Source of the DNA: Polytrichum commune
Taxonomy: Eukaryota; Streptophyta; Polytrichopsida; Polytrichales; Polytrichaceae
Direction of reading: 5' to 3'
DNA length: 64,000 bases
NCBI GenBank assembly: GCA_950295325.1
Contig: OX485805.1
Coordinates: 46,588,758-46,652,757 of the forward strand
The position numbers were made by a program, and so were the translations under genes. Within the stretch, counting starts at the first letter, position 1. Every line of letters starts with the position of its first letter. This document shows positions 46,230 through 59,900 of this stretch, piece by piece. Under the pieces are notes generated by a model. That model was not told the origin of the DNA, ran no database searches, and was given only the letters and a program-made list of their open reading frames with translations.

Positions 46230-49200
46230 TGATTTCTTCAAGTTAGCCAGAAGGTTTGGCGCCAAAATTGTGCCACCTAAGATGCCGCATGGGATGAGTG
46301 AGTGTATGGGGTCCACCCCTAGTATGAAGCCCTTGAGCCGGATGTGATAAAACCAAGTCATCCTATTAGGCCAAATTTTTAGACTTCGGGCCGACCCTAA
46401 ACCCGGCCCCAAGTATAAAATGGGCCTCAGCTTCTCAATCTAATCCTATACTTCACCTCTAATGATGGTCATGAGCCAATGGGCCTTGAATATCCAACTT
46501 ATTTGCAAGCGAATTATTTGAGTAGACATCCAATCATCAAGTGACACTGATCTAGATCCAAATTTTCTACAAGAATGATTGCATGTAAGAATGTAACCCA
46601 TTGAGATATGCTTCTCTGAATGATGATGACTCACTCAACTTGGAATGTTGACACGGGTAGATCACTTAGTGCATTTTAAAAACGACGTGCGGCATAATAT
46701 AGAGAGGATTAAAATCATTTGAAATAAAAATTATAAAGGAATTCCAAATAATGAAGGGGCCAATAAATGTAGACAATCCCATTATAAGTAAGTTAGATGG
46801 ACATAAAACATGGGCCATTATTTTTTTGTAAAATTAATATAGGGGCTGAAGATAAGGATCCTAGAAGGTATGTTTAGTATGGTATGTAAATGGGTTTAGG
46901 ACTCACGGGGATGGATGATAATTGGGATTTCCGTCTGTCCAAAATTACTTAAAAGGAATATAGAGTACAAAAAATTGCAGTGACTTGGACAATATAAGTA
47001 ATGGAAGGGTGCAAAGAAATGGGCCATTTTTGAAATTTAAGTAATTATAGGGAGGCTTTAATTCAACCCTTGAAGGTAAATAGCCCCAAAACAAAAAACC
47101 CCCAGCCGCACGTGGTGCACAAAAATGCCTTAGAGTGATCTACCCATGAATGTTGAAACTGGGAATGGCTTAAGGCCAATTTGCAACCAAAGATCATAGA
47201 CAAGGACAGTGCACCATTCCCAATGTCATTTGCGCCATTTCCAACCCTTTCTATGTTCACACCTCAAATGTGTCGTTGGGAACAGCCTCACATTTGTTGC
47301 CAGGTGTTGTTCTCCCAAAAACCTGAAAAGAAGTGGAAACTCTCACACCAAGGTTGCGGGAATAGGTGCCATCGAAATGGTGTGGCCTACAAATGTTTTT
47401 TTTGTGATTAGTATAACGTTGTGTATTTTTTTGTTACATAGAATTTGATTTGTTTCAAATATGGACCATGAGGTTATGTTATGATATTGGTTCAGCGAAG
47501 AAGACATTGAAAGGGCCAATGTTGGATTTAGTTCATAAATAGTGTGGTCCACTTTGTGATGTAAGTTTCAGCTAGCAGTCATCATCCGACCATAATTATA
47601 ACAATGTTGATTAGTGTAGCACTAAACAATGATAAGTATCAAATTAGTGTAATAATATGATGATAAGATTATATTGGTGCAACAAATCCTAAGTTGTTCT
47701 ACTAGTTGTTTTCAGTACAAAAGTTTTTAAAGAAAATCTATGACTCCTATCACTTGAATTATGCATATGATGCTTGTCTGATCAACAAATACTTCAAAGT
47801 AAAGAAGGATATCTAGTCATACTCAAAAAAAAGGGATGTTCAAATGCCAGTGCGATGAAGAAGAGCGCGTTTTCCTTAACGTTGGTCATCCTACTCTAAT
47901 AACAAGCCATATTCTTGGTAGGGTTGGATTTTGTACAAAGAATGCGTATTCTTATTTCAATATTTTGGTTCAAATTATATCAATATGCATATTGCGAGAT
48001 TAGCTCTTTGTTGGGTCGGAGGTCACTGAAATATTTTCAGCTGTTTTTTCGCATCATGAGAGACTTGCAAATTGATTCACAAGAAATGGAGCTACTTAGA
48101 ACTTGATCTGCTCAGTAAAGTCTAACCTTGTTAATACGACACTCGTTTATACGACACCCTCAATATTACGACACATTTTTACGCGACCAAACTTTTTAGT
48201 TCAAAACTCCCTTTTTTATACAACTACGACACTTGATAATGTGACATTTAGAAACTGTGTTTTGTCATATTAAAAGGTAGTTAATGCTAAAAAAAAATAC
48301 ATCTATGTTATGTACATTTGTAATACATCCATTTTCACTTGGAAACTTCACTTATCATTGGGAACTTAATGATAATTAGAGTTACTAGTGTAGAATGGAC
48401 ATGGTTAGGGTTAGAGTGGCCTCCTACCTAGTATGTTGCCTTGTACACGGGTGATAAAGTATCACCAGTACCTTGATGCTAAAAGTCATGCATCATTGTT
48501 GTCTAGTTTCTTATTAGAGAACTCTTTATATTTTGGCGTTAATGAAATTATTAATTTTCAAAATTTAGTAGGGAATTTAGATAAGATGACAGTTACTAAC
48601 TTGGGTAAGCAACACCGGAGATCTTTGGACTCCTATTTCAAGAGTTCTTGAAAAAAATTGTATTTGTTTGGAGTTATAAGTTATTATTTCATACCATCTA
48701 TACTGCTTAAACTTGTAGTATATATTTTTAACCCTCATATTACTTATGTTTTTGTAGTCCCTCAATAGTACGTCAATTTTATGCCATTTGTCATATTAAT
48801 GAGAAGACAACACTCGATAATACAACTTCTTTTGTGTTTCCCAAATGTGTCATACTAAAGAGGGAGAACAGTAGTTGAGGAGGTGGAGTGGCTTCTGTGG
48901 TTCTTGTTCTGGGTGCAGATTGTTTGATGATTTTCAAGGAATACAGGGCAAGGAATACAGACCATTTTTTTTTTTTTTTTAGTTTTAGTTTCTGGATTGT
49001 TTGAGTACTTCCTCGGTTTTGGTGCACAAATTGTTTTGAGCACCTGTATTCCTTCTGAACTGTCTATGTAATACATGTGCCCTGCATTTTTTTTTGGGGC
49101 ACTCAATCACTCATCCATGAGCACAAGGGTTATTATAACTCGTCACAATTTTTTATCCATGGAAGTATGATATCATTCATCATTCTCAAATTAAGTCCAT

Positions 49201-49367
49201 AAGCTAATCGGTTATGAACTTATGACTGATAACTAGCATGACTTGGTGGATAAGTTGTCGCTTACACGGCTTTTCAGCCATTCTCCTCTCGTTGGTTATC
49301 CAATCCAAAAGTAACAAACTACGAGTTCGGAGTACTGCCATGGCATGTTCCTTGATTTTAGCATCGA
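46230..49367. other. Intergenic, no gene seen
   Basis: Mostly AT-rich with short open stretches only. Poly-A/T tract at 48967-48980. A fragment of the TAATTAGTGTG family lies near 47538-47660. The string AACGTT.TGCGACAC-like spacing near 48120-48240 shows repeated TACGACAC phrases (about six in 120 bp) without a strict period. Confidence 0.45.
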
Positions 49368-49429
49368 ATGTCCACTGCATGCCTATCTCATCCTAAATGC
49401 TTCAATTTACGTGTACTTGGAGGGTTAGG

Positions 49430-50868
49430 TATGATGTTATATACATACGGCTCATTTATCCCACCCTCCAAAAACTCTGAAGGTCGCATAGAAGACAATA
49501 CAGCCGGATTAGGAGTATGTAGCCCCAACAACAACACACAAATAGTTGAGAGACTACCATAATACCAAAACATCCTAAGAGCAGAACTTAATGCAATACT
49601 CATCGCCATAAAACTTTCACAAACCATCCAACTAGGTTTACACATATTAACATATAGCCTAAATAGTATATTCTTAATCAACAACCACATCCGACACCTT
49701 ACATCACAACATCACCACCCCAACAATCTACTAATAGCAAAGATTGTACACTAAATATATTGGACCCCACACATGATACACATCCATAAAGTCCGTGCAC
49801 ACTTAGGAATTACCAGAAATGAAATGGCTGACACTCTAGCCAACGAAGGAACACTTAAAGAAAAACCAACCACCACCCCATGCATCCACATGGCCCACAC
49901 CACTCTATATTGGCTAGCCAGCTGCCCAACAACCACACACGATGGAGCCATCCGCTACCTCCACACATTCATAACAAAAGAACACAAAACCCGAGAAACT
50001 GCAATAGCCAAAGCCAAATTCCCTTATGTGGATAAATGGTTATCAAATACCCAAATAAACCAAAAACTCTCCAATCACTTTTGGAAAAATGACAACGTAA
50101 CTGATGCCTAAATCACCCAGACATTAAAATTCATATACGCACAATACATGGGTAATCACATGGAAAAACATATTTTGGCCACTCACACACCAAAACCCCA
50201 ACTACACACTGCCACCACAATGACAAAGACTCGTGGCCCCACCTCCTATCCATATGTGAACACCCACACATAAAAAGCCTAAGAATAGCAAGACTCAATA
50301 AAGCGGTACACCTCATAACCCAAACATTGCAAGCTAACAAAAATGTTTGTTTCTTCACATTAACCAATGCCGGAAACCTTCATAACAAACCTCCCGAACA
50401 AACAATCCCATATTGGCTTCTCAAATGTACATGCCCCAAAACAAAATGCCAATGCCAAGCCAAACTACAACCAGACATCCTATGCATTATTGGCGCCTTG
50501 AACTCCACTCAACCCCCATTAGCGCCCACCTCCGCAATTACTATCCAACTCATTGAATTCACATACTACCATGATAGATTCCCCGACCACGCCCTCACAC
50601 ACAAACACAACAAACACGGCCCCCTCATCAACACCCTATGAAACAATGGATGGCAAACCAACCCACTCATTACCATCACAACAGGAGTTAGAGGAGCCAT
50701 ACACGAACATTCCATTAGTAAACTCATTGCTTTAAAAGTCCCCAAACTAGCCATTAAAACCCTCATGAAAAACAAACACCAAAACGCCATCAAATACCTC
50801 ATATATCTCATCCTAAACAAAAGGAAACTTGAAAACAAACAAACACCCATCCCCCTCCCATCCATATA
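49430..50868 (+). pseudogene. LINE-like element: decayed RNase H and C-terminal region
   Basis: In one frame, 49437-50111 reads as a ribonuclease H domain: YGSFIPPS, LRAELNAILIAIKLSQT (catalytic Glu kept), then LTYSLNS where the family has a TDS-type Asp, then KVRAHLGITRNEMADTLANE (final Asp kept). Stops interrupt it at 49560 and 49752, and two of the four catalytic acids are gone. After a frameshift, 50327-50868 continues with a Cys-bearing motif (CTCPKTKCQC) and a tail ending TPIPLPSI. RNase H fused to the end of a reverse-transcriptase ORF is typical of some plant LINE retrotransposons and of other RNase H-bearing elements. The reverse-transcriptase and endonuclease parts are absent. The coding strand is rich in A and C and very poor in G. 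Confidence 0.65.
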
Positions 50869-53239
50869 ATATTATAAACCCCGAGCCCACTTCTTAGGAG
50901 GCATAACAACTATCCTACATCACGGACATCTGTGATCAACATTAGACTAAATGGGCTCATATTCGCCCCAGTACCTTCTTACGGGCGTTACTTTTTCTTT
51001 TTCTTTTCTTATATCAATTTATGGAATTTAGTTAACCCAAGAAAAAGTTGGTTATAGTACTTGTTGGGGGCTTGTAATCCAAAATTTCCGGACATAGTCT
51101 TTTCTTTTTGTGTATATTAAGCTTTAGCATCCACTAAAAGAACATTGATAAAATGTGAAAAGGGTTGTTAAGTGAGAATAGGAAGCAATAGGCAAGTAGA
51201 AACATTATTAACCACTCATGTCATGAGCCACCAAACATGGCTACAAGAAGGTAGCGCAAAGGCAAAAGGTAGCTAAGTGAGCTTGGGGAGTGTAGGATAG
51301 CACGAGAAAGTGCATGGGCAACAATCTATAATTTTGTTGTGATTGTAAAATTGTTGAAACAATGGAAGGGTATGGGCCGTTCCTAAGAGTAAATTGAGAG
51401 TCCACATCTTCAGTGATTGGGTGATTGGAAGATAGGCATAGCCATAAGTTAGTAGACAATGCATGTGAGATTATCTCGGGGGGTTCACTGCCGAAAATCG
51501 TAGAACAACGTGCGATAAAAAATAGGGTCTAATATATTCATTGTAGATAAATTTTGTAAAAAACTTACATATAATATAGGGGGTTTTAAAGTAGTGAAAA
51601 AGGATTACATGTAAAATACCATCACATGTAAAATACCATCACACCTTTATTTTGAAAAATACCATATCTTATAATCTTTTCTGCAAGATAAATAGCCCCC
51701 CAATAAATAGGTCCCGAACACACATGTATGCAAAACATAAGAGGGAGTGAACACCCCGAGGAGATTATAGCCAAGCACTCTGATATTCACTGATAAAAGT
51801 CAATGTTCAAACTATTTACAAAATACAACCAGTAAACAATATATCAAAGATGTGGTATGTTGTGCTTACTTGAATGTCTAGAGTTGATGCACCATCAAAA
51901 AGATTGACCTTGTAGAGAGGTTGTAGAAACGAATGAGCATAGTCATTGCATGAGACAAGGTAAGCATATTTGAGAGAGAAGGTTCGATGCACGAGAATCA
52001 CTAAAGCAAGAAGAGGAGGGAGTGAGGACTTGAAGAGCAAATAATGAATGAATAGAGTTTGTGTTTGGAGTTGAGTGATCGCAATTAAGCATCCTGAAGC
52101 ACAACTCAAAGTGAAGGATAAATGAATTAGAGAGATGAGTTTATAGCTAAAAGGTGAATTGCAACTAAAGGGCTATAGTTCTTAAGTAGTGGCGAGAATG
52201 TCTACTTGCACGCTAGGGAGTCCTTTCACCAGCCCACCACCTCATAGTAATTATAGATTGTTTTGACAAGCAACTAAAGTAGGATATACCCGCATGATGG
52301 TAATCATACATTAAGGTCATAGCTTTAATACCATTTCATTATAATATGTAATGATGGTTTTGTGTATGAACTCTGATGAGATGTGACCAAGGCAATACTC
52401 TTATCTTGTAGGTTGTTGGCCTTGTCTTTTCATGGAAACTAAGTTGTAAGTGAATGATCAATGCAATATTATGTTGAAATACAATGATTAAACATGATAT
52501 AATTAAGGAATGGACAAATGCAAAAACTCATGACGAAAGTCTTGAGTAGACTATTGCCTCCTAAAAAGGAAAAACACCATTGCGAAGATACAAAGACTAT
52601 TGCCAAAAGCTATTGAACTTCACAATTGACGTAGAAGCACGCAAATAGAACATGTAGGACTCCACATGTAGGACGGAATCACGCACGACTATAAGAAGTA
52701 CAAAAAGTGCATAACTAACCTTTTAAAAGGGAAATCAAGAGTGAAGAGCCGTAAATTGTTATAACTCTTCTATTCCAATGTGACAAAGAGTCCTTGTAAG
52801 ACACTATATCAATCTTCCATGAGATCTAGTACCCTAGTTTGTTTTCTTTTGTTTGAGTCAAGTGATAGCAAAAACCTAATCTACAAGAGTTATACAAACT
52901 CTCACATAAGTTAGGCCATCCAATGGTATTTTATAACCTTTACAACCATCCAAGCCAGAACATCTTTCAATGAAGGGTTTTTTTGGGAAATATGTGAGTT
53001 ACAAAATCAAGTATTGGGTTATTGGACAAGCTCTGTTGTAGCCCAGAACTTCTCATGGAATTGACTTCCAAAATTTTCCAATGGCAAGTTTACAAATCAC
53101 TACAATTCCCAACAATCATCATCAATACATGCAATCACATTACTCTTGTGCCGCAGTTGACATCAATGTGTAGTGATCCAATTAATCAAAAACATAATTC
53201 ATAGAGATTTTCATCTCAGAGTAATGGATCAAAAGCTTG
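50869..53239. other. Intergenic; short tandem repeat
   Basis: No gene seen. A 17-bp unit ACATGTAAAATACCATC is repeated directly at about 51610-51643. A 97-codon minus-strand stretch (51816-52109) has no motif. The remainder is AT-rich. Confidence 0.5.
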
Positions 53240-53616
53240 CACTGATACATGCATTTAGTGCCATATGGTATTTCATGTCACTGGGTAACTTTTCTAATTA
53301 AGAATGAGTTTACAAGTACTACCATCCCAACTTACTTTTAGTTCATCCACTGCCCAAAACCAGGTGCAAATTTTGCATCTTGACATTTCTGTAACAAAAT
53401 ATTGTCATGGATGATTGGAATTTAGATGGAAAGAACACTTAATAAGTGACAATACTTACAGCATCTTAAATCTATAATGCCCAATTTGTTTTAACAAGGA
53501 ATGGCAAATAATACTAGGATTACATTTAGTGTTCCTAATACTACACAGGTGGTTTGCTATTAGTTATTGAGCAAGACAAACATAATTACTGACACTATAT
53601 ACACTATTTAGTGTAA
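53240..53616 (-). mobile_element. CTACACTAAATA-type MITE, reverse orientation, diverged
   Basis: Read on the complement it follows the 11134 copy: TTACACTAAATAGTGTATAT, then AATTATGTTTGTCTTGCTCA, AACCACCTGTGTAGTA, and at the far end GACATGAAATACCATATGGC. It is the most diverged full-length member and lies about 310 bp downstream of the lipoxygenase stop codon. Confidence 0.65.
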
Positions 53617-53928
53617 TGATCTCCCAGCAGGTCCATGCTTCCTTCATGTAAGATATGAACCCTAAGCCAAAAACCCTAAACCTAAACCCCCTTCTGTACT
53701 GGAAAACAGCACACAATTGGTTTCACAACCTAAAGCCAAGAGGATTGACTGCAATCCCTATACTACATATTCCCTCAAAAATCTCTTGCTACAAGCTCTC
53801 CTATAAAACTCCACACTGCTAATTAAGTTATGTATATCCAGGATGTTGATAGTTGATATTCAGGGATATTTGGTCCCACTTGCTGCAACTAATTATTGAT
53901 GTCTGCGCACATTTACATACATGTGTCT
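53617..53928. other. 3' flank of lipoxygenase gene
   Basis: Directly downstream of the minus-strand stop, so it should include the 3' UTR. A CCCTAA.CC.AAAACCCTAAACCTAA telomere-like string lies at 53659-53690. No clear AATAAA polyadenylation signal was found. Confidence 0.4.
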
Positions 53929-56900
53929 TTAGATCGACACACTGTTGGGGACACCCTTGCCAGTCAAGCCTGGTCCGGAGGTGGGAAAGAGCAGCTCATA
54001 CGGGATCTGAACTGGTCCGGATCGGTTCTTGAGCGACTTGTCCGCGTTCCTTGATTGTATGAGCTTCTCAATGTCACCAATCTTACTTGTGAACTTGTCG
54101 AAAGCTGAGAGTACCTGTTTGGAGGTTAAGGTTGGGAGTCAGTCTTACTGGGGTCGCAGAGAATTCATGTGTCCATGACTTCCAACATTTCAATTTCATA
54201 GCACGACGTCCGATTGTTGTAGCAGGCAAACGATTCAATCCAAGTCAACAGTTCTTACAGAGCCCTGTCAATAGGTTGCATTCTACTTTCGACCACATTA
54301 CCACAGGTTTAGGGTTGCAGGTTTAAGGGTGTATTGAGTAAGGACTAAGCTCCTAATATCTCTCGTGTTCTCATAGTCTCCACCTTTCGTTTTCCCATAG
54401 CATGGCTTTCGATTGTTGTTGCCAGCGAAGAGACTCAATTCAAGTGAACAATTCCAACGGAGCCCTGGTGTCAATGGGTTGCATTGTATTTCCAGCCACA
54501 TAATCACATAATCACAGGTTTTAGAGTTTAGGGTTTAGGGTTTTTACATGATCACAAGTTTAGGAAATTGGATTTAACCGTAAGAGTTAACACTAGGTTG
54601 TCAATATTTCTCATATGTATCTGTGATTTCCAACATTTAATTTCCATAGCATGACGTCCAATTGCTGCAGCCGCTAAAAGCACTCATCTCAAGCAAATCG
54701 TACTTACAGAGAGCCCTGTCAATGGGTTGCATTCTATTTCCGGCCACATAATCACTTGTTTAGAGTTTAGGATTTATGACAATATTCTCTGAAAACCTAT
54801 TGATAATGAAGAGTAAATCGAAGACTAAACGAAGAGTATAAGTAGTGTACCTTTGGATCACTGCTCCAGTTGGGGTTTGATCGCTGGCCCAAATACTCCT
54901 CATCAAGTGCATGCGTGGCCAGAATCTCAATTGTGGACATGACGGTGGTGGCCTGGGTTTCGTTTGACACGGTGTCCAAGTAAAAACGTTCCGGGTCTTT
55001 CTGCAGATCGTCCCATTCTTTGGTCCCCACCTCGGGAACGAATTTGCGTGTCATGGATGGATGATTGGGCATGAACCCCGCATACTCATATTGCCCAAAG
55101 TTCACTGCCGCATGGTGACATGAGGCCACCCATGCGATAGTTGTCAGTGTTTGAGCGAGATTTTCCACCGAATTCAGGACGGGCCAACCTTCCGCATCCT
55201 TCTTGTCGCCATGGCCAACCGTCCGAAGCTCAGTCCACCAGCTTTGAAGCTCTACATCATCTTGCACTGCAGAGTCGTCTCTGTAGAACAATTGCAGGTG
55301 ATCTGTCATGTATGTCTTCAGTGCTGCCCATATCTCAAGCCCGTCCGCTGCGTATGGGTAGTCCTCAATGACCAGCTTCAGCCCATGTGGAGCATTTGCA
55401 TCTGGCACCGCCATTCCCCTGTCCAAACAACCACAGGTGACATACATCAATATTCACGGTTTGACAAAAGAAATTCTGAAGTACTGCTATCATCAAGCGA
55501 ATCTCTCTTATACATTCATGCAAGAACGTGAAGGTATTTCATAATTCTCAAAGACATGGTCACCTTCACATTCTTGCTGAATGGCAACACTATCTTCCTT
55601 CCATTGACAAAACCCATTTCATCAATTTTTACATACAGCAGGCGCATTTTATCGATATTTTCTGATTCTTTCTTGGGGTCTCACCCTGAATCCTTAGACA
55701 TTACGATATGGGTTTCTTCTTGTTGTCCATCTTCACCTCAAAACTGACTCACTCAATCAAGGATGGACATGGACAAGGGAGATTTATTTCAGCTCATCGA
55801 AGCACTTAGTGTCATCGAGTGAATCTTTTATATAGATTCGCCTATGATCACCTTCATATTCTTGCTGAATGGCAACGCTATCTTCCTTTCCATTGGCAGA
55901 ACCGCTTTCGTCAAACTTTATGAACATCAGGCGCATTTAAATAAATATTCCTTAGGGTCTCACCCTAAATCACTAGAAATTACAATATAGATTTCTTCTT
56001 GTTGTCCATGTTCTGGAATTTTTACAAATGTATCCTCAAATCTGACTCACTCAATCAGGGATGGACATGGACAAGGGAGATTCATTCCAGCTCGTTGAAG
56101 AACTGGTGTCATCATGTGATTTTTATTTTTTCATTCATTCATGATCATTCGCAGAACCCCTTTCGTCAATTTTTACAAACATCAGGCGCATTTAATTAAG
56201 CATTGCTGATTGTGTCTTGGGGTCTCACCCTGAATAATCATTAGAAATCACGATATGGGTCCCTTGTTGTCTATGTTCTGGAGAATTTACAACTGTAACC
56301 TTATAACTAACTCACCTAATTAGGGATGGACATGGACATTGACATGGAAGACTCCCTGATTGAGTCAGTTTTAAGGTTACATTTGTAAATGTTCCACAAC
56401 ATGGACAACAAGAAAATCCACTTCGAAATTTCTTAGGGTTTAGGGCGAGACACCAGATAACCCAGGTTCCTTTTTTCAAGTAGGCAGGCTCAAGTGGATG
56501 TAGAGATAAATTTAGAAGATTTATATTGTTGGAGTTGGGTATTTCACCTCTTGATTAGATCAGCGGGTAAGCCTTGCTCATCGAACCTCCAGTCCAATTT
56601 ATACACCACTGCACTGAGCTCCATGGCAAAGGCGCCCGGGGTGAAGGTGGACTCAATGATACCACCTGCATTGATGAGAGCCTTCCTCGCCGCCGCATTG
56701 ATGTCCATGGTGTTCTTGTAGTGAGGCACTATCACACGGTGCACTGGGTGAAGTGCACTCAACTGCCTCGCGGTGGCGATGATAAAAGGCTCCATGCATG
56801 CATGTGTTCGCATCCTGCACACCAAATCAAACCCAGAAATCACAAGGTTGTCAAAATAGACGTGATGTGGCATACTTTACATGGTGCGTGACAATCCACC

Positions 56901-59900
56901 GACATTACTCAAGAATAAATTATTTGAAATGTCATTGCCCATCATTCATAGCATTCTTAAACATGAAGTACTTCGAATTCTAGCTTCAAGAATTAAATTT
57001 CAGTAATCCAGGTCCTCGAGTACTATCTCATTGCTGCATATCTTCAGACACAAAGCCTTCTCTCATCTACCAAGATTCAGTTGAAGAGGGCATCACCTAT
57101 GGAATCATTCTTGAGTCATCCTAGTTCATTCTATATTATACCCTAGTTCTTTATAGGCTACTTAAGAATTCTATGCTGTCAAGACCGCTCAATCATCATG
57201 ATTTTGTTGTGTAAGTAATGATATACAAAACTCATGATACATACTTACCAGTGGCTAATAACTTCATGGTAGGAAGAATCATTAGACAGGACATGGGCTT
57301 TGGCAAGATTCCAGAGTTGGTCTGTCCCAGACTGATCTGGCTTCGGTGCGGTGAACACGCGGCTGATCTTGTTCCCTCCTGCTTTTGTAGGTGGCAGAGT
57401 AAGCTCAATTGCGAGCGGGGCCAGGGTGCCATCTTTGCCGAGGAACAATACAGTTCGGGTGGCATACATCAAACCCAACTTTTGAGCGTTGATTCGAGTC
57501 ACATAAGGCAGGTAGATGTCATGGTAATCCAGTGTAAAGAGCTTCTTCTGGGCCACAGCCTGCATACAACAACAAAAAGCTTGTCTTGTCATTTCTTAGA
57601 GAAATCATACTTCCACTGGATTGGAATTTTGAGTTGTTTACAATTGTGTGCATTGCTCAACGCTTGTCTCCCTGTAGTTTTGACTACACCAAGTGTGATT
57701 AGTACTGGAGTTGGCTACTAGCTGGTAGGATTTAGCAGGATTATCATAGGATCTCTACTTGTCATGTTGAATAGATATTGTTGAAATTTCCCACAAATCA
57801 AACCTCCACCTTGTGTTTAGTCATTTCAATATTGAAGACTTCATCAGATAGTCCACAACTGAAGAACCCTTGATTTACTGTTGTCAAATTTATCAGCATT
57901 GAGCTTTGTGACCTTACAGTTGATGAATAACTAAATTGAGATAATTTCATGAATTTGAAATGAATGTCTATTGAGAGGAGACATGAAATCACTTGTTTCG
58001 GAGACTCTTGAATGTTCTAACTAACCTGGTCAACCGTGAGACCTTCAAGTCGGTCTTCGATGTGCTTTGCAGTAATGGCAGACAAGGCGTCGCCGAATTG
58101 CGCAGGGTCTAACTTACTGGTCATGGGAAACTCCTGTTATCATCCAAAGAACATTTGTTATAACTTCTACTAACTTTTTAGACCTGAAATCACTGAAAGT
58201 TAATTATGATCAATTGCTATTATCAGATTATGTACTAAATTCTTACCTTCACTAATTGAATGACCATGGGATTGAGTCCTGCAAGCATCTCCCTGGCAAA
58301 CTCCACGTCTATGGACCATGATTTGTCATCCACTGCACAAAACCCCAAACATATCACTTAGTTCACAGACAAAGATATATGATAGCCTTGGAGGAGAATT
58401 TTTTGTTCAAGGACCCAATGAAGTGCGCATTTTCACATTGCACAATCCTCGATGGATGGTTGTACTGAAAAGTTGGTGATTGAAAGTTTAGGGTTTAGGG
58501 TTTTACACGCACCTTCGATGACTTTGGGTAAAGGGAAGGTGATTTGGCTGGTGTCCGTCCCACTAGGGAATGCGTACTCGTGCACAAAGGCTAGGGGATC
58601 CTCGACAGGCACTTTTGGGTTGGGATTAGTCTTGGAAGAACCAGTGGCAGCAGGTACCAAGTTGCTGACTCCGTTCGTTGACTTGCCTTCTGGGGCGTAC
58701 AGAGATTTGATGTCTGCGAAGTTGTCAAATTCTTGTTCCATCTCGCCGAGGGATTTTACCGTGGGGAGTAACCTGTGTTGCTGGCTCCGGAGTGCGTCGG
58801 CTGCAAAGTCGGAGGCTTTCACCTGATCAAATCTCTCGTCGCGCGGGAGGTAGAAGAGCGTCAACACCGATCCCCGGCTCTCTGATTTAGGATCTGTGGA
58901 GATCAACACGCACATCCAATTTAGTGTTTCCTCAGTTCTGTGGGGGTTAAGATCGACATGCACATCAACTTTAAATAAACCTGAAGATCCAAACATCTAC
59001 TGTTTTCTCGCTTTGATTATGGGGTTAAGATCACCACATAGACTTAGAACAAACCTGAAGATGCAAACATCCAAAGAGTCTCGGTTTATGGGTTTAAGAT
59101 CAACATGCACATAGACTTAGAATAAACGTGGAGATTCAAACATCCATTTAGTTCATTCTCGGGTATATAGGTATATGGGTTTAAGTACCACATGCACATT
59201 GGCTTAGAACAAACCTGGAGATACAAACATCCAAAGTGTTTTCTCGTTTCGTGGGTTTAAGATCAACACGCACATAGATTCAGAACAAACCTCAAGGGAG
59301 ATCCCAACACCCAGAATGTTTTCTCAGTATATAAGTTCATGGGTTTATGGGCTTTTATGGGTTACAACACGCACATCGATTTAGAACAAACCTGGAGATG
59401 CAAACACCCAAAGTAGTTTCCATCACTACTGCTTCAACCAAAGTTGTTGTTTTTTTAAAGATTCATCAAAATCCTATCTTGATGATTGACCTCTGAATTA
59501 CAAATTTTTCCAAATTCTGCAACATGCATCGATCCAATCACAGGTTCAAAGTAACAATAACACACCCTTCTTCGACATCGGCCGACCAGTCCGCACTCGG
59601 CGAGGGTAAGGTAGCTCCTGGGATCCTCCCAACGGCGGCCTCTTCAAGCTTTCTTTCAAATCTGCGTCGCCCAAATCATTGTATGTGTCGTAGTCATAAA
59701 TTCGGTCCTGGAACTTTCTCTCACCGGTACCATTGCCTCGCAGGTTCTGCAACTCCTGCTGTCGCAAGGGCACGAGACCCGCCGGAGTGTCTCCAGGTAG
59801 ATACATCTGCAACCGCCAGCAAATAATTGAAATACCGTTTTAAAATTGACTAAGTAATTACAGTACCATTAATTTCTGTCGCGATGAACATTTAAGATCT

